Assembly: GCF_023898865.1 (NCBI RefSeq)
Contig: NZ_JAGSOV010000062.1
Span: 1-64,000, forward strand
Source of the DNA: Pseudonocardia humida
GTDB lineage: Bacteria; Actinomycetota; Actinomycetes; Mycobacteriales; Pseudonocardiaceae
DNA length: 64,000 nt
Reading direction: 5' to 3'
Part shown: positions 7,079 through 14,408 of the stretch, one piece after another
Position numbering within the stretch: the first letter of the stretch is position 1
Layout of the letters: every line of letters begins with the position of its first letter
Program-made: the position numbers and the translations under genes
Notes under the pieces: generated by a model
Told to the model about the DNA's origin: nothing
The model's input: only the letters and a program-made list of their open reading frames with translations
The model's database searches: none

Positions 7079-8464
7079 ATGATCGATGGACCCGTCACCG
7101 GTGGTGACCACGGCTGGGCCTTCGGCCGGCCGGTCGTCGACCTCGCCGAGCACGGCTACGTCGAGGAGGAGTTCTTCCTCTCCGGCGACGCCACCACCTA
7201 CCGCCGGATAGAGGGCACTGGGTGGGGTCGCGACGGGCGGTGGCACGCCGAGCCGAAGGGCACGCAGCCGTTCACCACGCGGATGCTCGTCTACCGCCCC
7301 GCCGATCCGCGACGGTTCAACGGCACCGCGGTCGTCTGCTGGAACAACGTCACCGCGGGCTACGAGCTCTTCCACGGCGAGACCCCGGAGATCCTGGAGG
7401 GCGGGTACGCCTTCGTCGGCGCCACCGCGCAGCGCGTCGGTGTGCACGGCTTCGCGGCCGACCCGCAGGGCCTCGCCGCCTGGGACCCGCAGCGCTACGG
7501 GATGCTCGACATCCCGGCCGACGAGTGCTCCTACGACATCTTCGCGCAGGTCGGACGCGCGGTCGGCGCGGACCGCGACACCTCGGGCGTCGATCCGCTC
7601 GGCGGGCTCGACGTGCGCAGGGTGATCGCCATGGGGGCCTCGCAGTCCGCCGCCCGGCTGGCGACCTACGTGAACGCGATCCACCCGCTCGGCCGCGTGT
7701 TCGACGGCTTCCTGCTGCAGATCTACTTCGGGGCCGGCGCCCCGCTCGAAGGCGGCGACCGCACCGTGTCCCCCGCCGCCGGCCCGGGCCCGGCCCGGCT
7801 GCCGCGCGGCGCCAACCTGCTCCGCGAGCTCGACGTGCCGGTGATGGTGGTCAACTCCGAGCTGGAGGCGATCGCCTGCCACGGCGTGCGCCAGCCCGAC
7901 ACCGACCGCTTCGTCACCTGGGAGTCGGCGGGCACCACGCACGTCGCGGTGCAGGCGCAGGCGCTGCGCAACCGGAAGTACGAACGCGAGTTCGGCGTCG
8001 CGCCGCCGCTGTCCGAGCGGATGAACCGCATCGCGATCACGCCGTACTACGACGCCGCACTGCACCACCTGAACCGCTGGGCCGGGGGCGGCGCCCCGGC
8101 GCCCGGCCAGCCGAAGATCGAGTTCGCCGGCGACGAGCCGACCGTCGTGCGCGACGAGCACGGCATCGCGCGCGGCGGGGTCCGGCTGCCGCAGGTCGAG
8201 GCCCCGGTGGCCACCAACAGCTCGGTCCCGGTGAGCACCGACTTCGCCGGCGCGCTCCGCGGGTCCAACCGGCCCTTCACCCCCGAACAGCTCGACGCGC
8301 TCTACGGCGACGAGGCCGGCTACCTGGCGCGGTTCGAGGCGGCCACCCAGCGGGCCGTCGAGGCCGGCGTCCTGCTCCCCCGCGACGCCGCCCCCGCGGT
8401 GGCGGAGGCCGCCGCGGAGTACCGGCGCGCCCGGGCCGCGCACCGCACCCCGATCGGCGGGTAG
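7079..8464 (+). CDS. Alpha/beta-hydrolase-domain protein (Abhydrolase_10-like)
   Basis: This 461-residue protein belongs to the actinobacterial 'alpha/beta hydrolase domain' family. The nucleophile elbow is G-A-S-Q-S with Ser188 (RRVIAMGASQSAARLATYV). Ahead of it lies FNGTAVVCWNNVTAGYE, a family-specific strand. WESAGTTHVAVQAQ near residue 285 may contribute the catalytic His. No signal peptide is seen. It begins at ATG 7079 behind GGGAGAG, 72 bases after the response regulator, so the two may be co-transcribed. The natural ester or amide substrate is unknown. Confidence 0.8.
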   Translation: MIDGPVTGGDHGWAFGRPVVDLAEHGYVEEEFFLSGDATTYRRIEGTGWGRDGRWHAEPKGTQPFTTRMLVYRPADPRRFNGTAVVCWNNVTAGYELFHGETPEILEGGYAFVGATAQRVGVHGFAADPQGLAAWDPQRYGMLDIPADECSYDIFAQVGRAVGADRDTSGVDPLGGLDVRRVIAMGASQSAARLATYVNAIHPLGRVFDGFLLQIYFGAGAPLEGGDRTVSPAAGPGPARLPRGANLLRELDVPVMVVNSELEAIACHGVRQPDTDRFVTWESAGTTHVAVQAQALRNRKYEREFGVAPPLSERMNRIAITPYYDAALHHLNRWAGGGAPAPGQPKIEFAGDEPTVVRDEHGIARGGVRLPQVEAPVATNSSVPVSTDFAGALRGSNRPFTPEQLDALYGDEAGYLARFEAATQRAVEAGVLLPRDAAPAVAEAAAEYRRARAAHRTPIGG

Positions 8465-8524
8465 GCGGTGCGGTCGCGGGTCGGCGGCCCCGATCCGCGG
8501 GGCGCCACCCGCGGTCGACGCGAC

Positions 8525-8953
8525 CTACCGGGCGCGGCCCACGCCGTCGGTCCGGTGCCCAGCGGGCGCCCTGCCGTCGCCCGGCACCACCGCGGCGCCG
8601 GCGAGGTACAGCAACCCGGCCGGCAGGAACGCCACGCCGATGCCCAGCGCCAGCAGCAGGCCCCACCCGCCGACGACCGCACCGGCGAGCAGGTCGACGA
8701 CCCGGGCCGCGACGCCGACCCGCGGAGCCGCCAGCGGGAGCAGGGCGGCGACGACGGGCACACCCAACAGGTAGATCGCCGCGGAGCCGGAGTCCTGCAC
8801 CGTGGACGGCGCGAGCAGCCCGGCGGTGAGGACGACGATCGCCGCCCCGGCCGGCCGGACGATGCGCCGCGCGTCGGCGGGCCTGCCGATCAGCAGGGCG
8901 GCGGCCACCGCCACCACCGCCACGAGTGCGGTCACCACTGCAACGCCGAACAC
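8525..8953 (-). CDS. Small integral membrane protein of unknown function
   Basis: The 142-residue product has four or five hydrophobic segments (VAVVTALVAVVAVAAALLIG, AAIVVLTAGLLAPS, AIYLLGVPVVAALLPL, GGWGLLLALGIGVAF, AGLLYLAGAAVV) and short charged loops. GTG 8953 is chosen because AGGGGGT lies 7 bases upstream and the first helix follows immediately; a longer frame would add a basic, unlikely leader. It converges with the hydrolase gene 60 bases away. I do not recognise the family. Confidence 0.6.
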   Translation of the reverse strand: MFGVAVVTALVAVVAVAAALLIGRPADARRIVRPAGAAIVVLTAGLLAPSTVQDSGSAAIYLLGVPVVAALLPLAAPRVGVAARVVDLLAGAVVGGWGLLLALGIGVAFLPAGLLYLAGAAVVPGDGRAPAGHRTDGVGRAR

Positions 8954-9131
8954 GGGCACCCCCTGCGGCCGTCGCACCCTGCGAGTCGTCCCGGACGCAG
9001 GATAGCTCCGGACGGCTCCCCGCCCCTCCCGCTCGCCCGTGCCGACGACGTCCGCGACCACGCCGCCGAGCCGGTGCTGCGCTCCGCGGGCCGGGCTGTA
9101 ACCAGTCGCTCACACTCGGTGATGATCAGGA

Positions 9132-9518
9132 GTGACCCGCTCCCCGCGACTCGCCCTCGTCCTCCCCCCGCTCGTGCCGGCCGGCTGCGCCGGCGCCGCG
9201 CCGACCCCCGCCGAGGCCCCGCCCGCCCCGCCGGCCCCGGCCGCGACCGCCGCCCGACCCGCGACCGGACCCCTGACTCCGCCGGAACAGCAGTTCGTGG
9301 AGCGGCTCGCGGCGGTCGAGCCGGCGCTGGCCGAGCAGCCCGAGCAGGCCGTCGGCCGGGGCGAGAGCATCTGCTTCGGCCTGCAGAACGGCCTGCCCGA
9401 GGACAAGCCGGCCGCCAACGCGGTCGAGCGGTTCACCGCCGGCGACCGCCGGCTCTCCGAGGCCGACGCCGCGCAGGTCGTCGAGGCCGCGCGCGAGACG
9501 CTCTGCGCGGCCACCTGA
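9132..9518 (+). CDS. DUF732-like secreted or lipoprotein-like small protein
   Basis: The 128-residue protein begins with a short basic-hydrophobic leader ending in LVPAGC, a poor lipobox (Pro at -3), followed by an Ala/Pro-rich linker. The folded part (QQFVERLAAVEPAL, GRGESICFGLQNG, VVEAARETLCAAT) has two Cys and matches the DUF732 pattern of small exported actinobacterial proteins, whose Cys pair usually forms a disulfide. GTG 9132 has AGG only just upstream, so the exact start is uncertain. Function is unknown in the family. Confidence 0.65.
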   Translation: MTRSPRLALVLPPLVPAGCAGAAPTPAEAPPAPPAPAATAARPATGPLTPPEQQFVERLAAVEPALAEQPEQAVGRGESICFGLQNGLPEDKPAANAVERFTAGDRRLSEADAAQVVEAARETLCAAT

Positions 9519-9582
9519 CCAGCCGCTCGCCGACCGGGTCGGCCCGCGGGCCGCGGCCCGGCCGGATCGGCGCACCCGCGCG

Positions 9583-10395
9583 TCAGCCCCAGAGCCGCAG
9601 CACCTGCTCGGCGAAGGCCTCCGGCGACTCCAGCGGAGGCAGGTGCCCGGCTCCGGCGATCGCCGCGCTCGTACCGCGCGGCATCGCCGCGGCCGCGGCC
9701 GCCGCCCGCTCCGGCGACCAGATCGGGTCCTCGCCGCCGGCCACGAACAGGGTCGGTGCGGTGATGCGCGGCAGCCGCTCGCTCAGGTCGGGGCGCTCCA
9801 ACATCATCGCCGTCATCACCCGGTGCAGGCCGGTGCGGTCGGCCCCGGCGAACGCGTCGGCCACCAGCTGGACGGCGGCCGGGTCGTCGGCGCGGGTCGC
9901 CGGGCTCAGCAGGCTGGCCTGGACCGCCGCGCGCAGCGGGCGCGCGGCCCCGGTGACCTTGTAGGCGGCCACGAGCAGCGCGATCCGCTTGTGCTGGGCG
10001 GGCGGCAGCGGCGTGGGCGGGGCGGCCACGGCGGTCAGGGTGCGCACCCGGTCGGGGTGCCGGGCGGCGAAGGCCAGGCCCACGTGCCCGCCCCAGGCGT
10101 TGCCGACCCAGTCGACGTCGGCCGACCCCAGCGCGTCGAGGACCTGCACCGCGGCGGCAGCGCAGGTGTCCAGGTCGGTGCCGTGGGGCGGGCGACCGCT
10201 GCGGCCGTGGCCGGGCCCGTCCACCAGCACCAGCGTGCGGTGGGCACCGAGGCGGTCCCGCACGCGGTCCCACTGCCGGGAGTCGATCAGCATGCTGTGC
10301 CACAGCAGCGCGGGCGGGCCACTGCCGACGGTGCTGACGTGCAGCTCTCCGGCGTCGGTGGGGATCGATGCGGTGGTGGCGGGGTTCGTCGGCAC
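9583..10395 (-). CDS. Alpha/beta hydrolase-fold protein lacking the nucleophile serine
   Basis: The 270-residue protein has a canonical alpha/beta-hydrolase core: oxyanion-loop region GPPALLWHSMLIDSRQW, VDGPGHGRSG, late Asp in FVAGGEDPIWSPE and late His in IAGAGHLPPLE. The nucleophile elbow, however, reads V-G-N-A-W-G-G, so alanine stands where Ser/Asp/Cys is expected in G-x-Nuc-x-G. It is either non-hydrolytic (a binder or lyase-like member) or uses another residue. GTG 10395 is chosen because GAGGAG precedes it; a longer frame from 10410 is less likely. It diverges from a MarR gene across a 34-base palindrome. Confidence 0.8.
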   Translation of the reverse strand: MPTNPATTASIPTDAGELHVSTVGSGPPALLWHSMLIDSRQWDRVRDRLGAHRTLVLVDGPGHGRSGRPPHGTDLDTCAAAAVQVLDALGSADVDWVGNAWGGHVGLAFAARHPDRVRTLTAVAAPPTPLPPAQHKRIALLVAAYKVTGAARPLRAAVQASLLSPATRADDPAAVQLVADAFAGADRTGLHRVMTAMMLERPDLSERLPRITAPTLFVAGGEDPIWSPERAAAAAAAMPRGTSAAIAGAGHLPPLESPEAFAEQVLRLWG

Positions 10396-10411
10396 GGCTG
10401 GTCTCCTCAAG

Positions 10412-10445
10412 TACTACGGAATCCGAAGTTTCGGCTTCCGTAGTA
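10412..10445. promoter_or_regulatory. 34-base palindromic operator (MarR target)
   Basis: The 17-base arms TACTACGGAATCCGAAG and TTTCGGCTTCCGTAGTA are inverted repeats with two mismatches per arm. The element starts 17 bases upstream of the hydrolase start and ends 12 bases before the MarR start, so a bound MarR dimer (or two) would block both genes. It stands out as AT-rich against its surroundings. Confidence 0.8.
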
Positions 10446-10457
10446 TCATTCCGGGCC

Positions 10458-10943
10458 ATGGCATCGTCAAGTCCGGTCCGCCCGCTCCCGCAGGACCGCC
10501 CGGCCGTGGGACAGCTGCTGGTGCGGCTGCTGCACCGGTTCCGGCGGGAGGTCTTCGAGGTCGCGCAGGAACGCGGGTTCGGCGACATCCGGGAGGCCCA
10601 CCTGCAGGTGTTCGGCAACGTCGGGGTGGACGGCATCCGGCTCACCGCACTGGCCGCCCGGGCCAACCTCAGCCTGGCCGCGGCCGCCGAACTGGTCGAC
10701 GACCTGCAGCGCCGCGGCTACCTGGAGCGGGTGCCCGACCCCACCGACGGGCGCGCCCGGCTGATCCGGCCCACCCCTCGCGGCCGCGAGGCGCTCGCCG
10801 TGGCCGGGCACCGGGTGGCCGAGATCGAGACCCGCTGGGGCGACATCGTCGGCGCGACGGAGTTCGACGAGGCCTGCCGCACCCTCGACCGGCTGCTCGC
10901 GGTGCTCGACGCGGAGGCCGACCGGCCGGACCGGCCGCGGTAG
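10458..10943 (+). CDS. MarR-family transcriptional regulator
   Basis: The 161-residue protein is a MarR winged helix: helix-turn-helix at about residues 55-85 (RLTALAARANLSLAAAAELVDDLQRRGYLERV) and wing PDPTDGRARLIRPTPRGRE. An N-terminal helix (VGQLLVRLLHRFRREVFEVA) and a C-terminal helix form the dimer interface. It starts at ATG 10458, immediately beyond the palindrome at 10412-10445, which it very probably binds, regulating itself and the divergent alpha/beta-hydrolase gene. Confidence 0.88.
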   Translation: MASSSPVRPLPQDRPAVGQLLVRLLHRFRREVFEVAQERGFGDIREAHLQVFGNVGVDGIRLTALAARANLSLAAAAELVDDLQRRGYLERVPDPTDGRARLIRPTPRGREALAVAGHRVAEIETRWGDIVGATEFDEACRTLDRLLAVLDAEADRPDRPR

Positions 10944-11046
10944 GACGCCCCCTCCCCCACGCGGCGCCGAGCGGCCCGGCCGGGCCCGTGCCACGACCCT
11001 GCTGGACGGGAGGCGCCGCCGCGCACCTCGGACCGGCGACCGACGA

Positions 11047-11250
11047 TCACGGTCCGTCCGAGTCCGAGTCCGAGTCCGGGTCCGAGTCCGACCACCGCGG
11101 CCGGGCCCAGGGCAGGATCGCCACGTCCTGGAACAGGGCGTGGTACACCACGGTCGCCCCGGGCTCGACGCTGAACAGCGGCATCGCCACCGCCTCCCGC
11201 AGCTCCTCCAGGCTCAGCAGCCGCAGGTCGCGGTCGAGCACCCGGTGCAC
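11047..11250 (-). CDS. Hypothetical small protein with Asp/Ser repeat tail
   Basis: A frame of 67 residues from GTG 11250 (LRLLSLEELREAVAMPLFSV, then ATVVYHALFQDVAILPW) ends in an SDSDPDSDSDSD tail made by a TCCGAG-type hexamer repeat. Recognisable-looking residues continue upstream in the same frame (DLASGITDDERWLV) without a conventional start, so the gene may be truncated or start at an unusual codon. The family is not recognised. The rest of the 10944-11394 gap shows nothing else coding. Confidence 0.35.
   Translation of the reverse strand: MHRVLDRDLRLLSLEELREAVAMPLFSVEPGATVVYHALFQDVAILPWARPRWSDSDPDSDSDSDGP
11054..11090. repeat. Short tandem hexamer repeat (GTCCGA)n
   Basis: Six imperfect copies of a GTCCGA-type hexamer run in tandem; one copy has a G substitution. 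Read on the minus strand they encode the Ser-Asp tail of the small hypothetical protein. Confidence 0.75.
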
Positions 11251-11394
11251 CAGCCACCGCTCGTCGTCGGTGATGCCGGACGCGAGGTCGCCGGTGATGA
11301 CCCGCTCCCACCCGCCGCTCCCGGCCTCCGCGGACCAGGGTGGCGGAGTCGGTGGGCAGGCGACCGGCGACTTCGTGCGCCGACCGCCGCGGGC

Positions 11395-12309
11395 TCAGCC
11401 CGCGCCGTGCGCGACGGGGAGGTCGACGGGGATGTCGAGGACGGCGAGGAAGGCGGTCGCCGCGGGCGAGCAGCCGTCGCGGCTCCAGGCGGCGTACTCG
11501 ACCCGGACCGGTGCGTCCACGACCTCGACCGTGGTCACGCCGGTGAGCTGGGGGACGTAGGCGGACGGGAGCATGGCGACGCCCAGGCCCTGCTCGACCA
11601 GCCGGGCGATGAGGTGCGCGGTGGTCACCTCGAAGGCGACGTCGCGGCTGAGGCCCGCGGCCGAGAAGGCCTGGTCGGACTGGGCGCGCCCGGCCGTCCT
11701 GGCCGGCAGGTCGACGAACACCTCGGTGGAGAGCCTGCGGAGGTCGACCGCCGGTTCCCCGGCGAGGGGATGGTCCGGTGCGACCACCGCGACGAGCCGG
11801 TCGCGGGCGAGCTCGCGGGCGTCGACGCCGCGGGGCCGCGCCGTGGTCGGCAGCCCGAGGAAGGCCACGTCGACCGCACCCTGCTCCACCTGCTCGACGA
11901 GTTCCTCGCTCGCCCGCACGCGCAGGCTGATGCGCACGTGCGGGTACCGCCGGCGGAACTCGCGCAGGGCGCCGGCGACGTCGATCGCGGCGACCGTGGA
12001 GATCAGGCCCACGGCGAGTCGCCCGCGCACCTCGCCGACCGCGGCGGCGACCTCGGCGGCGGCGCGCTCGGCGGCGTCCAGGCACTGGCGGGCGGCGGGC
12101 AGGAACGCGGCGCCGGCCGGCGTGAGGCGCACCCGGCGGCTGGTGCGCTCGAAGAGCCGGGCGCCCAGTTCCCGCTCCAGGCGCGCGATCTGGTGGCTGA
12201 GGGCGGACTGCACGACCAGGCACCGCTCGGCGGCCCGGGTGAAGCTGCTCGTCTCCGCGACGGCGACGACGTAGCGCATCTGCTGGAGCTCCACGGATTC
12301 ATCGTTCAT
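11395..12309 (-). CDS. LysR-family transcriptional regulator
   Basis: This regulator of about 304 residues has the LysR layout: winged helix at residues 1-65 (MRYVVAVAETSSFTRAAERC, then VVQSALSHQIARLERELG and FERTSRRVRLT) and a two-lobed effector domain from about residue 90 (VGLISTVAAIDV, DVAFLGLP, VDLPARTAGR, GLGVAMLPSAY). ATG 12309 is preferred to an upstream start at 12333. It is divergent from an MFS exporter gene, the usual regulator-target arrangement. CATCGA-GA-TCGATG at 12307-12320 overlaps its start codon and may be part of its binding region. Confidence 0.88.
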   Translation of the reverse strand: MNDESVELQQMRYVVAVAETSSFTRAAERCLVVQSALSHQIARLERELGARLFERTSRRVRLTPAGAAFLPAARQCLDAAERAAAEVAAAVGEVRGRLAVGLISTVAAIDVAGALREFRRRYPHVRISLRVRASEELVEQVEQGAVDVAFLGLPTTARPRGVDARELARDRLVAVVAPDHPLAGEPAVDLRRLSTEVFVDLPARTAGRAQSDQAFSAAGLSRDVAFEVTTAHLIARLVEQGLGVAMLPSAYVPQLTGVTTVEVVDAPVRVEYAAWSRDGCSPAATAFLAVLDIPVDLPVAHGAG

Positions 12310-12320
12310 CGAGATCGATG
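12307..12320. promoter_or_regulatory. Palindrome in the LysR-MFS divergent region
   Basis: CATCGA and TCGATG flank a 2-base centre and overlap the LysR start codon. The motif GATTCATCG also occurs twice in this region, near 12297 and 12350. These are candidate LysR contact sites; a clear T-N11-A box was not singled out. Confidence 0.35.
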
Positions 12321-12398
12321 GGATGACAAGCATGTATTGGATTCATCGCTCGCCTTCGACTGGAATCGCCGGTGACACCCAGCGGACGAAGGAACCAC

Positions 12399-13592
12399 AT
12401 GGAAACGCAGGAGCGCCGGTACTCGACCCGGAGGGGCTGGTCGGGCGTCGCGGCGATCACGGCCAGCCTCTTCGTCTTCCTCACCACCGAACTGATGCCC
12501 ATCGGCCTGCTCACCCCGTTGAGCACCAGCCTGGGCACGTCGACGGGGACGGCCGCGCTGATGGTCACCCTGTACGGCATCTCGGCCGGACTGGGCGCGC
12601 CGTTCATCGTGGCCTGGACCAGGCGCCTCGACCGGCGCGCGCTGCTGACGGCGCTGCTGGCGGTGCTGGCACTGGGGAACGTGGTCACCGCCGTCTCCCC
12701 GGACTACCCGCTGGTGCTGCTCACGCGGCTGGTCACCGGATTCGCCAGCGGCGTGTTCTGGGCCATCGGCGTGAGCATGGCGATGCGCATCGTCCCGGAA
12801 CGACACGCGAGCAGGGCGGCCGCCGTCGTGATGTCCGGCATCTCGGTGGCCGCCGTCGTGGGCATCCCCTTGGGCACGGTCGTCGAGAGCGTCACGGATT
12901 GGCGGAGCACGTTCCTCATCTGGGCCGGTCTCAGCGTGCTGGCGCTCCTCGCGGTCGCCGCGGCGGTCCCGTCGCTGCCCCCGCAGAACACCGTGACGCT
13001 CCGGGAGGTCTTCGGGCTGCCGCGGCGGAACGCGCGGCTGCGCCTCGTCCTGCTCGTCGTCGTGCTGTTCGTGCTCGGCCACTTCGGGGCGTACACGTTC
13101 GTCCGCCCCTTCCTGGAGGGCGGCGCAGCGGCCACGCCCGCGTTCATCACGGTGTGCCTGGTGGTCTTCGGGGTGGGCGGGGCCGTCGGGAACGCCATCG
13201 CCGGGTGGACGGTGCCCAGGAGCCCGCGGACCGGCTACGTCGTCGGCGGCTCGGGACTCGCGGCGACCCTGCTGCTGCTCGCGGTCGGCCGGGGCGAGGT
13301 CGCCCCGGTCGTCCTGCTGGCCCTCTGGGGCATCTCCTACGGCATCACCCAGCTCAGCCAGCTCACCATGACGCAGGCCGCCGCACCCGGGACCTTCGAA
13401 GCCGCCATGTCGCTCAACACGCTGGCCTACAACACCTCCATCGCGATCGGCGCCTTCGTGGCCGGCCTGCTCGTCGACGGCCTCGGCGTCACCAGCGCCG
13501 TCTGGTTCGGGGTGGCGCTGACCGCGGCGTCGGTGCTCGTCGCGCTCAGCACCCGCCGGACGACGTCGGACGAGCCGGCCCCCACCGGGTGA
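12399..13592 (+). CDS. MFS drug/metabolite exporter (AraJ/Cmx-like, 12 TM)
   Basis: The 397-residue protein is a 12-helix major facilitator of the DHA1/AraJ-like group. Visible landmarks are the first helix VAAITASLFVFLTTELMPIG, the loop 2-3 arginine-rich motif A region (RRLDRRALLTALLAVLALGN), motif C-like GISVAAVVGIPLGTVV in helix 5 and LSLNTLAYN-type 'MSLNTLAYNTSIAIGAFVAG' in helix 10/11. Motif C is typical of antiporters, so export of a small toxic compound is likely. AAGGA about 8 bases upstream supports ATG 12399. It is probably controlled by the divergent LysR protein. Confidence 0.88.
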   Translation: METQERRYSTRRGWSGVAAITASLFVFLTTELMPIGLLTPLSTSLGTSTGTAALMVTLYGISAGLGAPFIVAWTRRLDRRALLTALLAVLALGNVVTAVSPDYPLVLLTRLVTGFASGVFWAIGVSMAMRIVPERHASRAAAVVMSGISVAAVVGIPLGTVVESVTDWRSTFLIWAGLSVLALLAVAAAVPSLPPQNTVTLREVFGLPRRNARLRLVLLVVVLFVLGHFGAYTFVRPFLEGGAAATPAFITVCLVVFGVGGAVGNAIAGWTVPRSPRTGYVVGGSGLAATLLLLAVGRGEVAPVVLLALWGISYGITQLSQLTMTQAAAPGTFEAAMSLNTLAYNTSIAIGAFVAGLLVDGLGVTSAVWFGVALTAASVLVALSTRRTTSDEPAPTG

Positions 13593-13640
13593 GCCGTCGC
13601 CGCCCCGGGCGGTGCGGCCCCGGCGGCGGGGACGCGGACC

Positions 13641-14228
13641 TCAGCGTGCCCGGATACCGTCGACGATGAGCGAGATGACGCCCTCGGACTCCGCTTCGAC
13701 CTCGGGGGAGCCCCATTCCGCGACGTGCCTCGGATCGTGGAAGCGGCTGGTCGCGTTCAGGACCGCTCGCGCGATCACCTCCGGGTCGCCCCCGGCGAAT
13801 GCGCCGTCGGCGATGCCGTCGACGACGACGGCGCGGATCCGGTCGAGCAGGAAGGCGATGTGGGCCGACGACACCGCGCTGTGCTCCGCGGCCAGCACCT
13901 GGAAGGTGGCGAACAGTTCCGGGTCCTGGCGGGCCTTCGCCCACTTCGCGGCGAACACCGTGACGAGCAGGCCTCGCAACCGGTCGGCAGGAGCCGTCGC
14001 GGGGTCCCCGGCCGCCGCGGCGAGGTCCTCGCGCACCCGGTCGAGCCAGCGGCGGGTCACCGCCTCGCGCAGCGCCGCCTTGGACGGGAAGTGCCGGTAG
14101 ACGCTGCCGTGGCTCACCCCCAGCAGCCGTGCGACGTCGACCACGGTGGCCTTGTCCGGGCCGTGGCGGCGCAGCACCTCCTCGGTGGCCGACACGATCG
14201 CCTCCGCGTCGAGCGGCTCCGCGCGCAT
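13641..14228 (-). CDS. TetR-family repressor
   Basis: The 195-residue protein has a TetR helix-turn-helix at about residues 10-55: AIVSATEEVLRRHG, ATVVDVARLLGVSHGSVYRHFPSK. The remainder is the usual all-helical ligand and dimer domain (AKWAKARQDPELFATFQVLA). It diverges from an aldo/keto reductase gene across about 180 bases that contain two TGACA/TGTCA inverted repeats, so it most likely represses both. The inducer is unknown. Confidence 0.9.
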   Translation of the reverse strand: MRAEPLDAEAIVSATEEVLRRHGPDKATVVDVARLLGVSHGSVYRHFPSKAALREAVTRRWLDRVREDLAAAAGDPATAPADRLRGLLVTVFAAKWAKARQDPELFATFQVLAAEHSAVSSAHIAFLLDRIRAVVVDGIADGAFAGGDPEVIARAVLNATSRFHDPRHVAEWGSPEVEAESEGVISLIVDGIRAR

Positions 14229-14276
14229 CCGGTCTCCTCGTCACTGGCCCGCCGACACGAACGTAAGCCACTGCCC

Positions 14277-14298
14277 TGACAGATGTCGAACTCTGTCA
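14277..14298. promoter_or_regulatory. TetR operator 1
   Basis: TGACAGA at 14277-14283 and TCTGTCA at 14292-14298 are perfect 7-base inverted arms. The same TGACA/TGTCA halves recur in operator 2, 43 bases downstream, which strengthens the reading as a repressor site for the divergent TetR gene. Confidence 0.65.
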
Positions 14299-14319
14299 GG
14301 CGAACTGGCGCACACTGAC

Positions 14320-14341
14320 TGACAACTATTGACATCTGTCA
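14320..14341. promoter_or_regulatory. TetR operator 2 overlapping a -35-like box
   Basis: TGACA at 14320-14324 and the 12-base palindrome TGACATCTGTCA at 14330-14341 form a second site. TTGACA at 14329-14334, a consensus -35 box, lies inside it, so repressor binding would directly cover the promoter of the aldo/keto reductase gene. Confidence 0.6.
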
Positions 14342-14408
14342 TTCCACGCACGAGGGTCGACCACGCGACGAACACGAGCGTTCGTCCCGATCACCGAGGA
14401 GACCCGCC

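Noticed and set aside
6149-8443. A 764-codon minus-strand frame
   Set aside because: Antisense to the response regulator and alpha/beta hydrolase; no domain recognisable.
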